Assembly: GCF_019923745.1 (NCBI RefSeq) | Contig: NZ_JAANOG010000002.1 | Coordinates: 62,001 to 126,000 of the forward strand | DNA: 64,000 bases | Direction: 5' to 3' | Source of the DNA: Aquirufa aurantiipilula | GTDB lineage: Bacteria; Bacteroidota; Bacteroidia; Cytophagales; Spirosomataceae | Part shown: piece by piece, positions 9,501 through 18,503 of the stretch | Layout: each line of letters opens with the position of its first letter | How positions within the stretch are numbered: the first letter of the stretch is position 1 | Notes under the pieces: generated by a model | The model's database searches: none | What the model saw: the letters and a program-made list of their open reading frames with translations, nothing else | What the model was told of the DNA's origin: nothing | Translations under genes and position numbers: made by a program

Positions 9501-10979
9501 ATGAGCAACAGTATTTGGAGAAAAAAACCATTGGAAGCCTATGCTGCTGATGTAAAAAACAATCAATTAAAACGTGTTCTTGGAAAATGGGCTTTGACCT
9601 CTTTAGGTATAGGTGCCGTTATTGGAGGAGGTATATTTACCTTGACTGGAATTGCTGCCCATGATTGGGCGGGTCCTGCCTTGGCATTATCCTTTGTGAT
9701 GGCAGGTGTAGCCTGTACGTTTGCAGCATTATGTTATGCTGAATTTGCTTCAATTTTGCCTGTAGAAGGCTCCGCTTATGCCTATTCTTATGGTACAGTG
9801 GGTGAATTTTTTGCTTGGTTCATTGGATGGAACCTCATTTTAGAATACATGATGGGAGCCACTACGGTGGCTGTGGCCTGGTCTGGGTACTTTGAAAAAT
9901 TATTACATCTCTTCAACATTAACTTACCGATTTATCTTACCAATGACCCTGTTACCGCAGCTGAAAAAGCAGAAAAGCTTCGTGCGGCAGGAGAAGTAGT
10001 TCCTGATTTTGCTTTCGCTTTTAATTTACCCGCTTTCCTTATTGTTTGGGGTGTTACTTGGGTATTAGTGAAAGGAATCAAAGAAGCAGCTAGCACGAAT
10101 AACTTAATCGTTATTATGAAAGTGGCCGCCGTAATTTTTGTAATTGTAGTAGGTGCATTTTATGTTGATACTGCCAATTGGCATCCTTTTATTCCTGAAG
10201 CAGTGATTGATGATTCAGGTGCTCAGCACTATGGATTCAATGGTGTTGTTACCGCAGCAAGTATTATTTTCTTTGCATACATCGGCTTTGATGCTGTATC
10301 TACGCAAGCAGGAGAGGCGATCAACCCAACCAAAGATATTCCTTTTGCCATTATCGCTTCGTTATTAATTTGTACACTTTTGTACATCTTAGTTTCCTTA
10401 GTGTTAACTGGTATGGTGAAATACGACACCTTGGATTTGAAAGCTCCCGTAGCGTCCGCTTTTGAAGGAGCTGGTTTGCCTATTGCCATGTACATTGTTA
10501 CGATTGCCGCTACTGCTGGTTTAACTTCCGTGATGTTGGTGATGATGTTATCTCAAACACGTATCTTCTTAGGTATGGCCAAAGACGGTTTATTGCCAAA
10601 AGGTTTGTTTGGAGCCATTCACCCTAAATTTAAAACACCTTGGAAAAGCACGATTTTCGTAGGAGGAATCGTATCTGTAGTTTCAGCACTTACACCTATT
10701 GATAAAGTGTCTGAAATGTGTAGTTCAGGTACTTTATTGGCCTTTGCTATGATTTGCGGTGCAGTATGGTTATTGCGTGTTCGTGAGCCCAATATTGAGC
10801 GCCCTTTCCGTGCGCCATGGTTGCCATTTGTAGCTACAGCTGGTATTTTATGTAACCTGTATTTGATGTGGGGTTTACGTACCGAAACTAAAATCTCCTT
10901 CTTGATATGGGGTAGTTTAGGAGTTATTGTTTACTTCTTATACAGTAAAAAACACAGTAACCTGAACCAGAAAGACTAA
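9501..10979 (+). CDS. APC-superfamily amino acid permease (CAT/YfnA-like)
   Basis: A 492-residue inner-membrane transporter with about 12 predicted membrane segments. TM1 carries the substrate-binding loop GIGAVIGGGIFTLTG (about residues 35-50), the hallmark of the APC fold. EGSAYAYSYGTVGEFFAWFIGWNLILEYMMG and FFAYIGFDAVSTQAGEAINPTKDIP match bacterial cationic-amino-acid-transporter-like permeases. The substrate cannot be told from sequence alone. It sits alone between two strong terminators, so it is monocistronic. Confidence 0.9.
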   Translation: MSNSIWRKKPLEAYAADVKNNQLKRVLGKWALTSLGIGAVIGGGIFTLTGIAAHDWAGPALALSFVMAGVACTFAALCYAEFASILPVEGSAYAYSYGTVGEFFAWFIGWNLILEYMMGATTVAVAWSGYFEKLLHLFNINLPIYLTNDPVTAAEKAEKLRAAGEVVPDFAFAFNLPAFLIVWGVTWVLVKGIKEAASTNNLIVIMKVAAVIFVIVVGAFYVDTANWHPFIPEAVIDDSGAQHYGFNGVVTAASIIFFAYIGFDAVSTQAGEAINPTKDIPFAIIASLLICTLLYILVSLVLTGMVKYDTLDLKAPVASAFEGAGLPIAMYIVTIAATAGLTSVMLVMMLSQTRIFLGMAKDGLLPKGLFGAIHPKFKTPWKSTIFVGGIVSVVSALTPIDKVSEMCSSGTLLAFAMICGAVWLLRVREPNIERPFRAPWLPFVATAGILCNLYLMWGLRTETKISFLIWGSLGVIVYFLYSKKHSNLNQKD

Positions 10980-10999
10980 GTTTATAGCTTGTAATATTT

Positions 11000-11028
11000 G
11001 GCACCCAAATTGGGTGCCATTTTTTTTT
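11000..11028 (+). terminator. Intrinsic terminator of the permease gene
   Basis: An 8-bp stem (11000-11007 with 11011-11018), 3-nt loop, then A and nine Ts. It overlaps the promoter region of prfC. Confidence 0.92.
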
Positions 11029-11040
11029 GCCGTACTTTTG
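11010..11040 (+). promoter_or_regulatory. Promoter of prfC, overlapping the upstream terminator
   Basis: TTG at 11010-11012, a 20-bp spacer and TACTTTTG at 11033-11040, a good Bacteroidota -33/-7 pair. The -33 lies inside the terminator stem and the T-run forms the spacer. It predicts a 5' leader of about 20 nt before the ATG at 11066. Confidence 0.6.
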
Positions 11041-11065
11041 CAACCTGAATTAAAAAAGTCATTAA

Positions 11066-12658
11066 ATGAGTAAGCTCGCAGCCGAAATTGCCAAAAGAAG
11101 AACCTTTGGAATTATCTCCCACCCTGATGCCGGAAAGACAACTTTAACGGAAAAATTGCTACTTTTTGGAGGAGCAATTCAAACAGCAGGTGCAGTTAAA
11201 TCCAATAAAATCAAGAAGGGGGCAACTTCCGACTTCATGGAAATTGAACGCCAAAGAGGTATCTCGGTCGCAACTTCCGTGATGACTTTTGACTACCAAG
11301 GGGTGAAAATCAATATTTTGGATACACCTGGTCACAAGGATTTTGCCGAAGATACTTATCGAACATTGACAGCGGTTGACTCCGTTATTTTGGTTATAGA
11401 CTGCGTGAAAGGGGTAGAGGAACAGACCGAGCGATTGATGGAGGTTTGTCGAATGCGTAAAACTCCTGTGATTATTTTTATCAATAAAATGGACCGTGAA
11501 GGTCAAAATCCATTTGATTTATTGGATGAATTGGAGCAAAAACTCTCCATTCGAGTACGTCCTTTAACCTGGCCTATTAATATGGGTTCAAATTTCAAAG
11601 GGGTGTATCATTTGTTGGATCGTTCATTGAACTTGTTCTCTGCCAACAAAACTAAGATTGAAAAAAATGTTGTTGCGGTAGATATTCATACACCTGAATT
11701 AGATGCAAGGGTGGGTGAAAAAGATGCGGCTCAATTGCGCGAAGATGTAGAATTAATCGAAGGGGTATATGAACCTTTTGATCGAGCAGAATATTTATCT
11801 GGAGAAATTGCTCCCGTATTTTTTGGTTCAGCTGTGAATAATTTTGGTATACAAGAATTACTAGATACGTTTACCAAAATTGCCCCACCTACCCAAGCAC
11901 GTGGTACTGATGTGCGAATCGTGGAGCCTTCCGAAAAGAAATTTACTGGATTTGTATTTAAAATACATGCCAACTTAGACCCGAAACACCGGGATAGAAT
12001 TGCGTTTTTACGCATTTGTTCTGGAGTATTTCAGCGAAATACCTTTTACCAACACATTCGTTTGAAAAAGAATGTCCGCTTTGCGAATCCATATAATTTC
12101 ATGGCCCAGGAGAAGGAAGTGATTGAAGAAGGATTCCCGGGAGATGTAATCGGTTTATACGATACAGGTAACTTTAAAATTGGAGATACCCTGACTGAAG
12201 GGGAGGTATTGAACTACCAAGGCATACCTAATTTCTCGCCAGAAATTTTCAAGGAACTAATCAATTTAGACCCGATGAAAGCCAAGCAATTGGAAAAGGG
12301 AATTGACCAATTAACGGATGAAGGAGTAGCTCAATTATTTCTTCAACCCCAGCTTGGTAATCGTAAAATTGTTGGTACTGTGGGTGACTTGCAATATGAA
12401 GTTATTCAATATCGTTTGGAGCATGAGTATGGTGCCAAATGTCGTTTTGATGGAATGCAGGTGAGTAAAGCTTGTTGGATTACCTCAGAAGATCCAAAGA
12501 AATTGCAAGAGTTCGTACGTTTGAAAGGTCAAAATATCGCCCAAGATAAAGATGGTAACTACGTATTTCTAGCAGAATCCGATTGGATTTTGCGTATGAA
12601 CCAAACGAATAATCCTGAGATTGAATTCCATTTTACTTCGGAGTTTAAATTAGCGTAA
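11066..12658 (+). CDS. prfC: Peptide chain release factor 3
   Basis: A 530-residue translational GTPase that recycles RF1/RF2 after termination. G1 is [14 protein letters not shown] (about residues 20-33), G2 lies in [16 protein letters not shown]3 is [16 protein letters not shown] (about 86-101) and G4 is NKMDREG (about 141). The RF3-specific C-terminal part [18 protein letters not shown] distinguishes it from EF-G. Length is normal. It has its own promoter and ends about 110 bp before a shared bidirectional terminator. Confidence 0.97.
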   Translation: MSKLAAEIAKRRTFGIISHPDAGKTTLTEKLLLFGGAIQTAGAVKSNKIKKGATSDFMEIERQRGISVATSVMTFDYQGVKINILDTPGHKDFAEDTYRTLTAVDSVILVIDCVKGVEEQTERLMEVCRMRKTPVIIFINKMDREGQNPFDLLDELEQKLSIRVRPLTWPINMGSNFKGVYHLLDRSLNLFSANKTKIEKNVVAVDIHTPELDARVGEKDAAQLREDVELIEGVYEPFDRAEYLSGEIAPVFFGSAVNNFGIQELLDTFTKIAPPTQARGTDVRIVEPSEKKFTGFVFKIHANLDPKHRDRIAFLRICSGVFQRNTFYQHIRLKKNVRFANPYNFMAQEKEVIEEGFPGDVIGLYDTGNFKIGDTLTEGEVLNYQGIPNFSPEIFKELINLDPMKAKQLEKGIDQLTDEGVAQLFLQPQLGNRKIVGTVGDLQYEVIQYRLEHEYGAKCRFDGMQVSKACWITSEDPKKLQEFVRLKGQNIAQDKDGNYVFLAESDWILRMNQTNNPEIEFHFTSEFKLA

Positions 12659-12699
12659 TATCAGTTTCTTGGACAATATAATTTGTTTCAAAAACGTTA

Positions 12700-12756
12700 C
12701 AACGCTCAACGCTGTCAAGGTTTGGAACCTTGCCAGCGTTAGAAAAAAGAGCGTTG
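12700..12756. repeat. Nested inverted repeat with CAAGGTT/AACCTTG core
   Basis: The inner arms 12708-12722 and 12726-12740 pair over 15 bp with one mismatch and loop TGG. An outer 8-bp pair (12700-12707 with 12749-12756) encloses them. It resembles a dispersed intergenic hairpin. A reduced core of the same type (AACCTT-TGG-AAGGTT) occurs at 38102-38116. Confidence 0.75.
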
Positions 12757-12770
12757 AAATCTGTATAAAT

Positions 12771-12807
12771 AACAAAAAACCCAGGCACTTTGCCTGGGTT
12801 TTTTGTT
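12771..12807. terminator. Bidirectional terminator between prfC and the phosphohexomutase
   Basis: Perfect 17-bp complementary arms (12771-12787 with 12791-12807) with a GC core, 3-nt loop, A-rich left arm and T-rich right arm. It works for both convergent genes. Confidence 0.9.
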
Positions 12808-12845
12808 ATCAAATTGCAGAATTATTTTTCAATAACAAGCAAACT

Positions 12846-14615
12846 TTATTTTAGTCCTAAATCTTCTTGAATGGTTTTGACTTTGGCTTGCAAAGCTGTA
12901 AAAGTCGCATCAAAATCAGCAGCTGAAGCTAAAGGTGCATTGACAGAAACATAAAACTTGATTTTAGGTTCTGTGCCCGAGGGTCTAGCCGAAACCTTTG
13001 AACCATCAGCTAAAATCAATTGAATCACGTTGGAAGCTTCTATTCCTCTACCTTCTATAATTGGACTTACTTTTCCCGTAGTTAAATCCGTTGATTGTAA
13101 GCCCTCATAATCCAATACCTTCACAGGTTTGCTTCCCGCCACGCTAGCAGGCACATTGGAACGAAGATTAATCATCATTTGCTTGATTTCTTCAGCTCCT
13201 GCCTTACCTTTTTTAGTTAAGGATATTAAGCCCTCGTAATAAAAATTATTCTCGATGTACATTTCTGCTAGAAAATCGAAAAGCGATTTCCCCTGATCTT
13301 TCGCATAAGCGGTTAATTCAGCAATCATGGCACAAGATGCCACGGCATCTTTATCACGCACAGCATCGCCAATTAAATAGCCATAAGACTCTTCTCCACC
13401 TCCAATGAACTTCTCTTTTCCTTCTAATTCACGAATTACCTGAGCAATGTATTTGAATCCCGTCAGCGTATTGTAACAAGGAACCCCTTGTTGTGCACAC
13501 ATTTTATCAATCAAATCCGTAGTCACAATGGTTTTAGCCACAAATTCCTTGCCAGTCAATCGGCCTAGTTTTTTATCAACCTTCAGTAGATAATACAAAA
13601 TCAAACTAGCCATTTGATTTCCATTCAATAGCTGCCATTCGCCACTTGGACTTTTCACAGCTGCCCCCACACGGTCCGCATCTGGGTCCGTAGCTATGAC
13701 CAAATCGGCATCCAAGGCTTTTGCTTTATCTAAAGCCAAGGTCATGGCTTCTTTTTCCTCAGGATTCGGATATATGACGGTAGGGAAATTTCCGTTGGGT
13801 TCCGCTTGTTCTTGAACAACATGTACCGATGTGAAACCTAATAAAGCCAATGCCCTGGGTACTAAAGTTATTCCCGTTCCATGAATAGGAGAAAAGACAA
13901 TTTTTAAATCTTTCTGGCGCTGAATTACTTCGGGTTGACGGCAATTGGCTTGAATGGTTTTTAAATATTCCTGATCGATTTGATCATCCAATAAGTGTAA
14001 TAAGGCATCGTTCCCCTGAAACTTGATATCATCCACAGAAAGAATAGCATTTACTTCCGACACAATGTTTTTATCATGAGGAGCTACCACTTGGGAGCCG
14101 TCCGACCAATAGGCTTTGTACCCGTTGTATTCTTTTGGATTATGCGATGCTGTAATCACGATACCAGCATGACATCCTAAATGTCGTACAGCAAAGGATA
14201 ACTGGGGCGTAGGACGAAGTGCTGGGAACAAATACACTTCAATGCCATTGGCGGTAAAAATATCGGCAGCAATCCGACAAAATTCTGGAGAATTATTTCT
14301 GGAATCATGGGCAATAGCCACTTTTATCTTTTGATTCCCTAAAACTGTTAATAGATAATTCGCAAAACCTTGGGTAGCTGCACCCACCGTATAACGGTTC
14401 ATTCGATTGCATCCAACACCCATTTCGCCCCTCATGCCACCTGTTCCGAATTCCAATGATTTATAAAAGGAATCAGTTAAGGTAACTTGATCTTCTTGAT
14501 CAATTAATTGTTGGATTTGAGATTTTGTTTCTGCATCATAGGCTCCAGAAAGCCATTGATTTACATTTTGTTGAGTAGTATTGTCAAGGTGTAATGCCAT
14601 AGGGTTAATTTTCAA
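12846..14615 (-). CDS. Phospho-sugar mutase (phosphoglucomutase/phosphomannomutase family)
   Basis: A 589-residue alpha-D-phosphohexomutase. The phosphoserine loop is TASHNPKEYNGYKAYWSDG, the metal loop DPDADRVG, the sugar-binding loop GGGEESYGYL, and the C-terminal phosphate-binding loop RPSGTEPKIKFYVS. The roughly 580-residue size and the GTGGMRGEMGVG N-terminal motif match the long PgcA-like group that interconverts glucose-1-phosphate and glucose-6-phosphate. The start may be the ATG at 14615 (MKINPM) or five codons later (MALHLDN). It is convergent with prfC across the shared terminator. Confidence 0.93.
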   Translation of the reverse strand: MKINPMALHLDNTTQQNVNQWLSGAYDAETKSQIQQLIDQEDQVTLTDSFYKSLEFGTGGMRGEMGVGCNRMNRYTVGAATQGFANYLLTVLGNQKIKVAIAHDSRNNSPEFCRIAADIFTANGIEVYLFPALRPTPQLSFAVRHLGCHAGIVITASHNPKEYNGYKAYWSDGSQVVAPHDKNIVSEVNAILSVDDIKFQGNDALLHLLDDQIDQEYLKTIQANCRQPEVIQRQKDLKIVFSPIHGTGITLVPRALALLGFTSVHVVQEQAEPNGNFPTVIYPNPEEKEAMTLALDKAKALDADLVIATDPDADRVGAAVKSPSGEWQLLNGNQMASLILYYLLKVDKKLGRLTGKEFVAKTIVTTDLIDKMCAQQGVPCYNTLTGFKYIAQVIRELEGKEKFIGGGEESYGYLIGDAVRDKDAVASCAMIAELTAYAKDQGKSLFDFLAEMYIENNFYYEGLISLTKKGKAGAEEIKQMMINLRSNVPASVAGSKPVKVLDYEGLQSTDLTTGKVSPIIEGRGIEASNVIQLILADGSKVSARPSGTEPKIKFYVSVNAPLASAADFDATFTALQAKVKTIQEDLGLK

Positions 14616-14638
14616 AGAGGGCTGTCAAATTATTTGCT

Positions 14639-14646
14639 TACTTTTG
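14639..14646 (+). promoter_or_regulatory. -7 element TACTTTTG
   Basis: Exact TAnnTTTG match about 60 bp before the ATG at 14708 of the membrane protein. No clear -33 element was seen. Confidence 0.4.
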
Positions 14647-14707
14647 TGGATATACGAACACATTGCCTCTAAATTAGAAAATTTTCGCAAGAATTATAAT
14701 TGGATTG

Positions 14708-16492
14708 ATGAACTTGTTTAGCCAGCGTCATTTTTATTTTTTTCTTTCTCTGGCTCCTGCCATTTTCTTCTATTTCTTTCTTCTGAAATTTGGAATCAAT
14801 GCTCCCTTCGCTGATGATTGGAGTGCCATCAATGGCTTCATTATTCGCTTTTTTCATGGAGATGATAGCCTTCTAGAAAAAATAGCATTATTGGCTTCTC
14901 AGTGCAATGAACACCGAGAGGGTTATTTGTCCATCGTCAGTTTAATTCAATATGCTATCTTGGGTCAAATCAATTATATGACCTTGAATTTAATTGGTGC
15001 AGGCGCCACTTTGGGGGTTCATGTGTTATTGAATGGCTATTTACATCGCTATCAATTGCCTCATTGGTGGATTATTCCTTTGGCTTTTATTTGGTATAAT
15101 GCAGCCTATTTTCACAATGTTTTTTGGCCAGTTTGTGCCTTGCAGCACAATAGTATCGTGTTTTTCATCCTTTGCGTATTTTATGTGTTGGATGGGAAAG
15201 GCAAACAATCGACGCAATTTGCTTGGGCTATTCTCTTGGCTTTTATCGCTGTATTTACCAGTGGAAATGGCTTTTTGTTGTTTGCGGCAGCACTTCCTAT
15301 CTTAAAAAATTACCACTGGACCTATTGGTTGATTTGGTCAATGGCAGGTATTGCCTTTTTTAGTTTGTACATGTGGGGTTATCAGCATCCATATCAACGG
15401 GGACATTTGACAGATAATTTGCACATGTTAGGTTCTATAGTTCAAATATTCTTTGTCTACTTAGGATCTTTTGTGGGCGTGTTTTTTTCTTCAAGTTCAG
15501 AGTTTAGAATTCAATTAAGTCAAAGTTTAGGGATAACGGTATTTTTGGGCTGGGGTGTTTTTGTGTTACGCCATATTTATCAAATCATTCGTCAAAAATC
15601 TTCTTTGGATTTATTGCTTTCCATTCAATTGTTCATTCTCGCTACAGCATTAATCTATGCAGTAGGACGAGCCAATTTACCCATCGAATATGTTTTTGAG
15701 AGTCGATACGCCATCAATAGTACCTTGTTTTTGATGAGTTTGTGTTTGATGACATGGCATGCTTTTCCAGCTATTAAATCGTGGAGAGCATGGGGATTTG
15801 TGGGATTTTCCATTCTTTATTTTACGCTATCTTATTGGAATAATTTATTAGCAGTCATCAATTTTACCAGTGCTCAATCGGCGGCAATCATAAAGCATAG
15901 CATCCAGCATCGGGAGCATTATTACTTTCGGGATTCTTTAGGTCAAAAGGCTGATTTGGGCGCACCTGATTTGAAAGAATTGGCGCAATTAGCTGGACCA
16001 ATTGTTGATTTTACCGCGGAATTGCCTGCTTCTGTCAAATATGCCAACGATGTTGTTTCTTTAACGTTCAAAAAAGGATTTTTTGCTTTGGATGGACGCG
16101 AAGCAAAATTAGAGAAGGACTTCCAAGCAGATGTTGCCTCTTTACCCCAGGCTCCCAAGGGGAAAGATGTATTGAAGTTTAGCCTTGAAAAAAATGGATT
16201 AACCTATTCAGGAGAAAAGACTCGAGTACGAATGTCGCACGGCTCAGATGGGATGTATGCCATCTTTGAAAATGCTAAAAAAGAGAATTGGGTATTCAGT
16301 TTGTATTTTATGGAGCTGGATCGAGCCCGACAAATCAAGTTTCACGATGCCATTTATGTCAGGAAAGCAGAAGGGATTTTACCCTTTATTTACTTGCCTG
16401 ATGGTGATTATCGAGTGAAAATTATGCGGGTAGAAGATAATCAAACTAGTTTAGTAGGTATTTTACCACATATTCCAGTTAGAGGGATGTAA
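14708..16492 (+). CDS. Polytopic membrane protein, probably GT-C-fold glycosyltransferase-like
   Basis: A 594-residue protein. The ATG at 14708 is preferred over an in-frame TTG at 14705. TM1 (LSLAPAIFFYFFLLKFG) is followed by an outside loop with FADDW, an acidic pair like the catalytic loop of GT-C glycosyltransferases that use polyprenyl-phosphate sugars. About ten hydrophobic segments extend to about residue 390, then a soluble domain of about 200 residues (from FRDSLGQKADLG). No exact family recognised. Its 3' end overlaps the convergent dapF by 14 bp. Confidence 0.6.
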   Translation: MNLFSQRHFYFFLSLAPAIFFYFFLLKFGINAPFADDWSAINGFIIRFFHGDDSLLEKIALLASQCNEHREGYLSIVSLIQYAILGQINYMTLNLIGAGATLGVHVLLNGYLHRYQLPHWWIIPLAFIWYNAAYFHNVFWPVCALQHNSIVFFILCVFYVLDGKGKQSTQFAWAILLAFIAVFTSGNGFLLFAAALPILKNYHWTYWLIWSMAGIAFFSLYMWGYQHPYQRGHLTDNLHMLGSIVQIFFVYLGSFVGVFFSSSSEFRIQLSQSLGITVFLGWGVFVLRHIYQIIRQKSSLDLLLSIQLFILATALIYAVGRANLPIEYVFESRYAINSTLFLMSLCLMTWHAFPAIKSWRAWGFVGFSILYFTLSYWNNLLAVINFTSAQSAAIIKHSIQHREHYYFRDSLGQKADLGAPDLKELAQLAGPIVDFTAELPASVKYANDVVSLTFKKGFFALDGREAKLEKDFQADVASLPQAPKGKDVLKFSLEKNGLTYSGEKTRVRMSHGSDGMYAIFENAKKENWVFSLYFMELDRARQIKFHDAIYVRKAEGILPFIYLPDGDYRVKIMRVEDNQTSLVGILPHIPVRGM

Positions 16493-17252
16493 TTTCTCCT
16501 TCAAACACCCGAAGGGCTGGTCCAATTAAATAGACATCATAAAAGCCAGTTTGGGCATTTCCTTTAAACTCAATGGATAGATTTCCACCGATGGTTTGAA
16601 TAGCCACTGGACTTGTTAAACCGTGGATGGCATTGGCTACCAAAGCGGCGGCAGTTACCCCAGTTCCGCACGAATAGGTTTCATCTTCAACCCCACGCTC
16701 GTAAGTACGCACAAAGAGACCTTGATTGACTAATTCTACGAAATTGACATTGGTGCCACCCCGACTTTTAAACGTTTCGGAATAGCGAATTTCTGCTCCA
16801 ACGTTTTTGACATCTTCAGCTTGCACGGCAGAACTAAAACGAACCAAATGGGGTGAACCAGTTTGGGCAAAATAATCAGAAGAAACGGCTTCTATCTCTG
16901 ACACATTTTGCATGTGTAAGGAAATTTTATCAGGGTCAATGTGGGCTTGATGCTCCCCATCGATGGCAATGAAGGTGGTGAAATTTTCCACAAGGCCTAA
17001 GTCGGCAGCAAAACGTACTAGGCAGCGTCCGCCATTTCCGCACATGCTTCCTTCTGTTCCATCTGAATTATAATAAACCATTCTGAAATCATATCCTTCA
17101 GCTTTTTGAAGCAGCATAAGTCCATCTGCACCAATGCCAAAACGGCGGTGACATAAATGGGCAATCTCCTTCTGACCGAGCTGGAATGTCCCTGCTCGAT
17201 CATCAATGATGACAAAATCATTTCCAGTTCCTTGGTATTTGTAGAATTTCAT
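16479..17252 (-). CDS. dapF: Diaminopimelate epimerase
   Basis: A 257-residue enzyme that converts LL- to meso-diaminopimelate for lysine and peptidoglycan. The two active-site cysteines sit in MCGNGGRC (about residue 71) and in SCGTGVTAAA near the C terminus. The N-terminal KYQGTGNDFVIIDDR is the family signature, followed by LCHRRFGIGADGL. Length is slightly shorter than the usual 270 residues but complete. A -7 element lies only 5 nt from its ATG, so the mRNA may be leaderless. Confidence 0.96.
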   Translation of the reverse strand: MKFYKYQGTGNDFVIIDDRAGTFQLGQKEIAHLCHRRFGIGADGLMLLQKAEGYDFRMVYYNSDGTEGSMCGNGGRCLVRFAADLGLVENFTTFIAIDGEHQAHIDPDKISLHMQNVSEIEAVSSDYFAQTGSPHLVRFSSAVQAEDVKNVGAEIRYSETFKSRGGTNVNFVELVNQGLFVRTYERGVEDETYSCGTGVTAAALVANAIHGLTSPVAIQTIGGNLSIEFKGNAQTGFYDVYLIGPALRVFEGEITSL

Positions 17253-17257
17253 GGGGG

Positions 17258-17265
17258 CAAAGATA
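17258..17265 (-). promoter_or_regulatory. -7 element TATCTTTG, leaderless start of dapF
   Basis: Reads TATCTTTG on the minus strand and ends 5 nt before the dapF ATG, so transcription should begin at or next to the start codon. Confidence 0.5.
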
Positions 17266-17280
17266 GGAAATATAGTGTTT

Positions 17281-17464
17281 AGATATTAGTTATTAGGGTT
17301 TAGTTATTAGTTATTAGGGTTCAGTTATTAGTTTTATTAGAATGGTTTTAATTTTTTCTTGATCGTTAAGTCTATGCTTAATTTCGATAATTAATTCATA
17401 GAAAAACCCGTTGCTTGATAGGACTAAAGAATCATATAACTAATAAATAACTAAAACCTAATCA
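17281..17464. repeat. TTAGTTATTAG-type intergenic repeat element
   Basis: The left part (17281-17340) repeats TTAGTTATTAGGG several times. The right part (about 17437-17464) carries the complementary TAACTAATAAATAACTAAAACC, giving an imperfect terminal inverted repeat over about 185 bp. A second copy of the same design is at 58998-59093. The spacer holds no gene. Confidence 0.6.
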
Positions 17465-17983
17465 CTATAAACCATACCGCTCCTTCAAAATCCCCAGATG
17501 ATGCTTTTCATGGCCCGCAATCATCCACGAAATGGCGCGCACAGATACAGAATTGCCGTTGGCTGTACCTATGGTATTCCATTGTTCTGGAGAAAAGGAT
17601 TGCAACAAGGCGGTGGTAGCTTGACGGGTTAAAAGGTATTGTTGCAGGATTAGTTCAGGATTTTGGTTTTCATAATGGGCATTTTCTAGGTAGGTATTTT
17701 CATCAAAGCCGGGAAGGGATTGTTGTTCACCCCGACTGATGCATAAAGTTCGGTAAGATAAGATGCGTTCGGTATCTATCAGGTGGCCAAGGAGCTGTTG
17801 CAAAGTCCATTTTCCTGGAGCATAGGCATAAGTCCACTGCTCTGGACTCAGATTTTGGTAGAGCGATTGAATTATTTTTGATTGATTATCGAGTACGTCA
17901 AATAGGTTTTCTGTCGACTCAAAATTCAGATATTCAGCGAAGTAGCGAGTTTTCGGGTATTCATAGGAGGCGGGAGGGAACAT
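17465..17983 (-). CDS. DinB-family metal-binding protein
   Basis: A 172-residue four-helix-bundle protein of the DinB/YfiT superfamily. The likely metal-binding histidines are in GHLIDTERI (about residue 66) and GHEKHHLGIL near the C terminus. Typical family segments are PGKWTLQQLLGHL and WMIAGHEKHH. These proteins are usually thiol-dependent transferases or stress proteins of unknown substrate. It is transcribed leftward and lies divergent to the tRNA-Asp promoter, outside the mobile element. Confidence 0.8.
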   Translation of the reverse strand: MFPPASYEYPKTRYFAEYLNFESTENLFDVLDNQSKIIQSLYQNLSPEQWTYAYAPGKWTLQQLLGHLIDTERILSYRTLCISRGEQQSLPGFDENTYLENAHYENQNPELILQQYLLTRQATTALLQSFSPEQWNTIGTANGNSVSVRAISWMIAGHEKHHLGILKERYGL

Positions 17984-18010
17984 ATTTTTTAGGTTTTTTT
18001 TGCTTTGGCA

Positions 18011-18041
18011 TTTGTTTGAAAGGATAAATTAGCTAATTTTG
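18011..18041 (+). promoter_or_regulatory. Promoter of tRNA-Asp
   Basis: TTTG at 18011-18014, a 19-bp spacer and TAATTTTG at 18034-18041, an almost ideal Bacteroidota promoter. The predicted start is about 10 nt before the mature tRNA. Confidence 0.75.
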
Positions 18042-18057
18042 TGCCACATTACAAGAC

Positions 18058-18131
18058 GGTCCGGTAGTTCAGTTGGTTAGAATACATGCCTGTCACGCAT
18101 GGGGTCGCGGGTTCGAGTCCCGTCCGGACCG
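18058..18131 (+). tRNA. tRNA-Asp (anticodon GUC)
   Basis: 74 nt without encoded CCA. The acceptor arms GGTCCGG and CCGGACC pair perfectly. The anticodon arm is CATGC-CTGTCAC-GCATG with GTC in the loop. The T arm is GCGGG-TTCGAGT-CCCGT and the discriminator is G. The gene is intact. Its last 12 bases plus one more are copied at 38015-38027, making it the integration target of the element that follows. Confidence 0.97.
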
Positions 18132-18132
18132 C
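18120..18132 (+). other. attL core at the tRNA-Asp 3' end
   Basis: The 13-bp sequence CCGTCCGGACCGC is identical at 18120-18132 and 38015-38027. The left copy restores the tRNA 3' end, the usual outcome of tyrosine-integrase insertion into a tRNA. Confidence 0.85.
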
Positions 18133-18144
18133 TGAAATAAAGTT

Positions 18145-18173
18145 AAGTCCCTGATAATCAGGGACTTTTTTTA
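18145..18173 (+). terminator. Terminator after tRNA-Asp supplied by the element
   Basis: An 11-bp stem (18145-18155 with 18157-18167) followed by a T-run. It lies inside the element border. The likely original terminator of the tRNA is now beyond attR at 38038-38066. Confidence 0.88.
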
Positions 18174-18221
18174 TGCCTGGTGCTAAATGGGGTGCTACAA
18201 ATTGGATTTCACCTTGAATCC

Positions 18222-18320
18222 TTACCTCAAAAACACATTCCCCACAGCTAACATTCCATCCACATCAGCCTCAATTTTGATGTATTTTTGAAGGGTCGGC
18301 AAATCTTTGAATGGTACTTT
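18222..18320 (-). pseudogene. C-terminal remnant of a second tyrosine integrase
   Basis: On the minus strand the last 24 codons read TLQKYIKIEADVDGMLAVGN and then VFLR before a TAA at 18222. This nearly equals the C terminus of the intact integrase (TLQKYIKSEADVDGMLAVGN, then GLLR). Upstream the match decays within about 10 codons. It includes the catalytic tyrosine codon but nothing else of the enzyme. Lying about 90 bp from attL, it looks like the leftover of an older element's integrase. Confidence 0.8.
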
Positions 18321-18503
18321 TGATTAATATTTTGGGGAGATTTTATTGTTTTATTTTGCTGATCGTTCAGGAAATAAGGTAATCAATTTTAACCGTATCT
18401 TACTTAGTCGTTAGGTTGAGAATCTTTAGAGAATAGAACTTTCTTTAATTTGGAGGAAGTATGGATAACCCTTTACCAAAATATTACTTATGATTACAAT
18501 CAT

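Noticed and set aside
12669-12854. 61-codon forward frame between prfC and the mutase
   Set aside because: It runs through the nested hairpin and the bidirectional terminator and has no protein-like pattern.
17281-17464. Telomere-like TTAGGG repeats
   Set aside because: The TTAGGG words are part of the longer TTAGTTATTAGGG arms of an intergenic repeat; there is no linear end.
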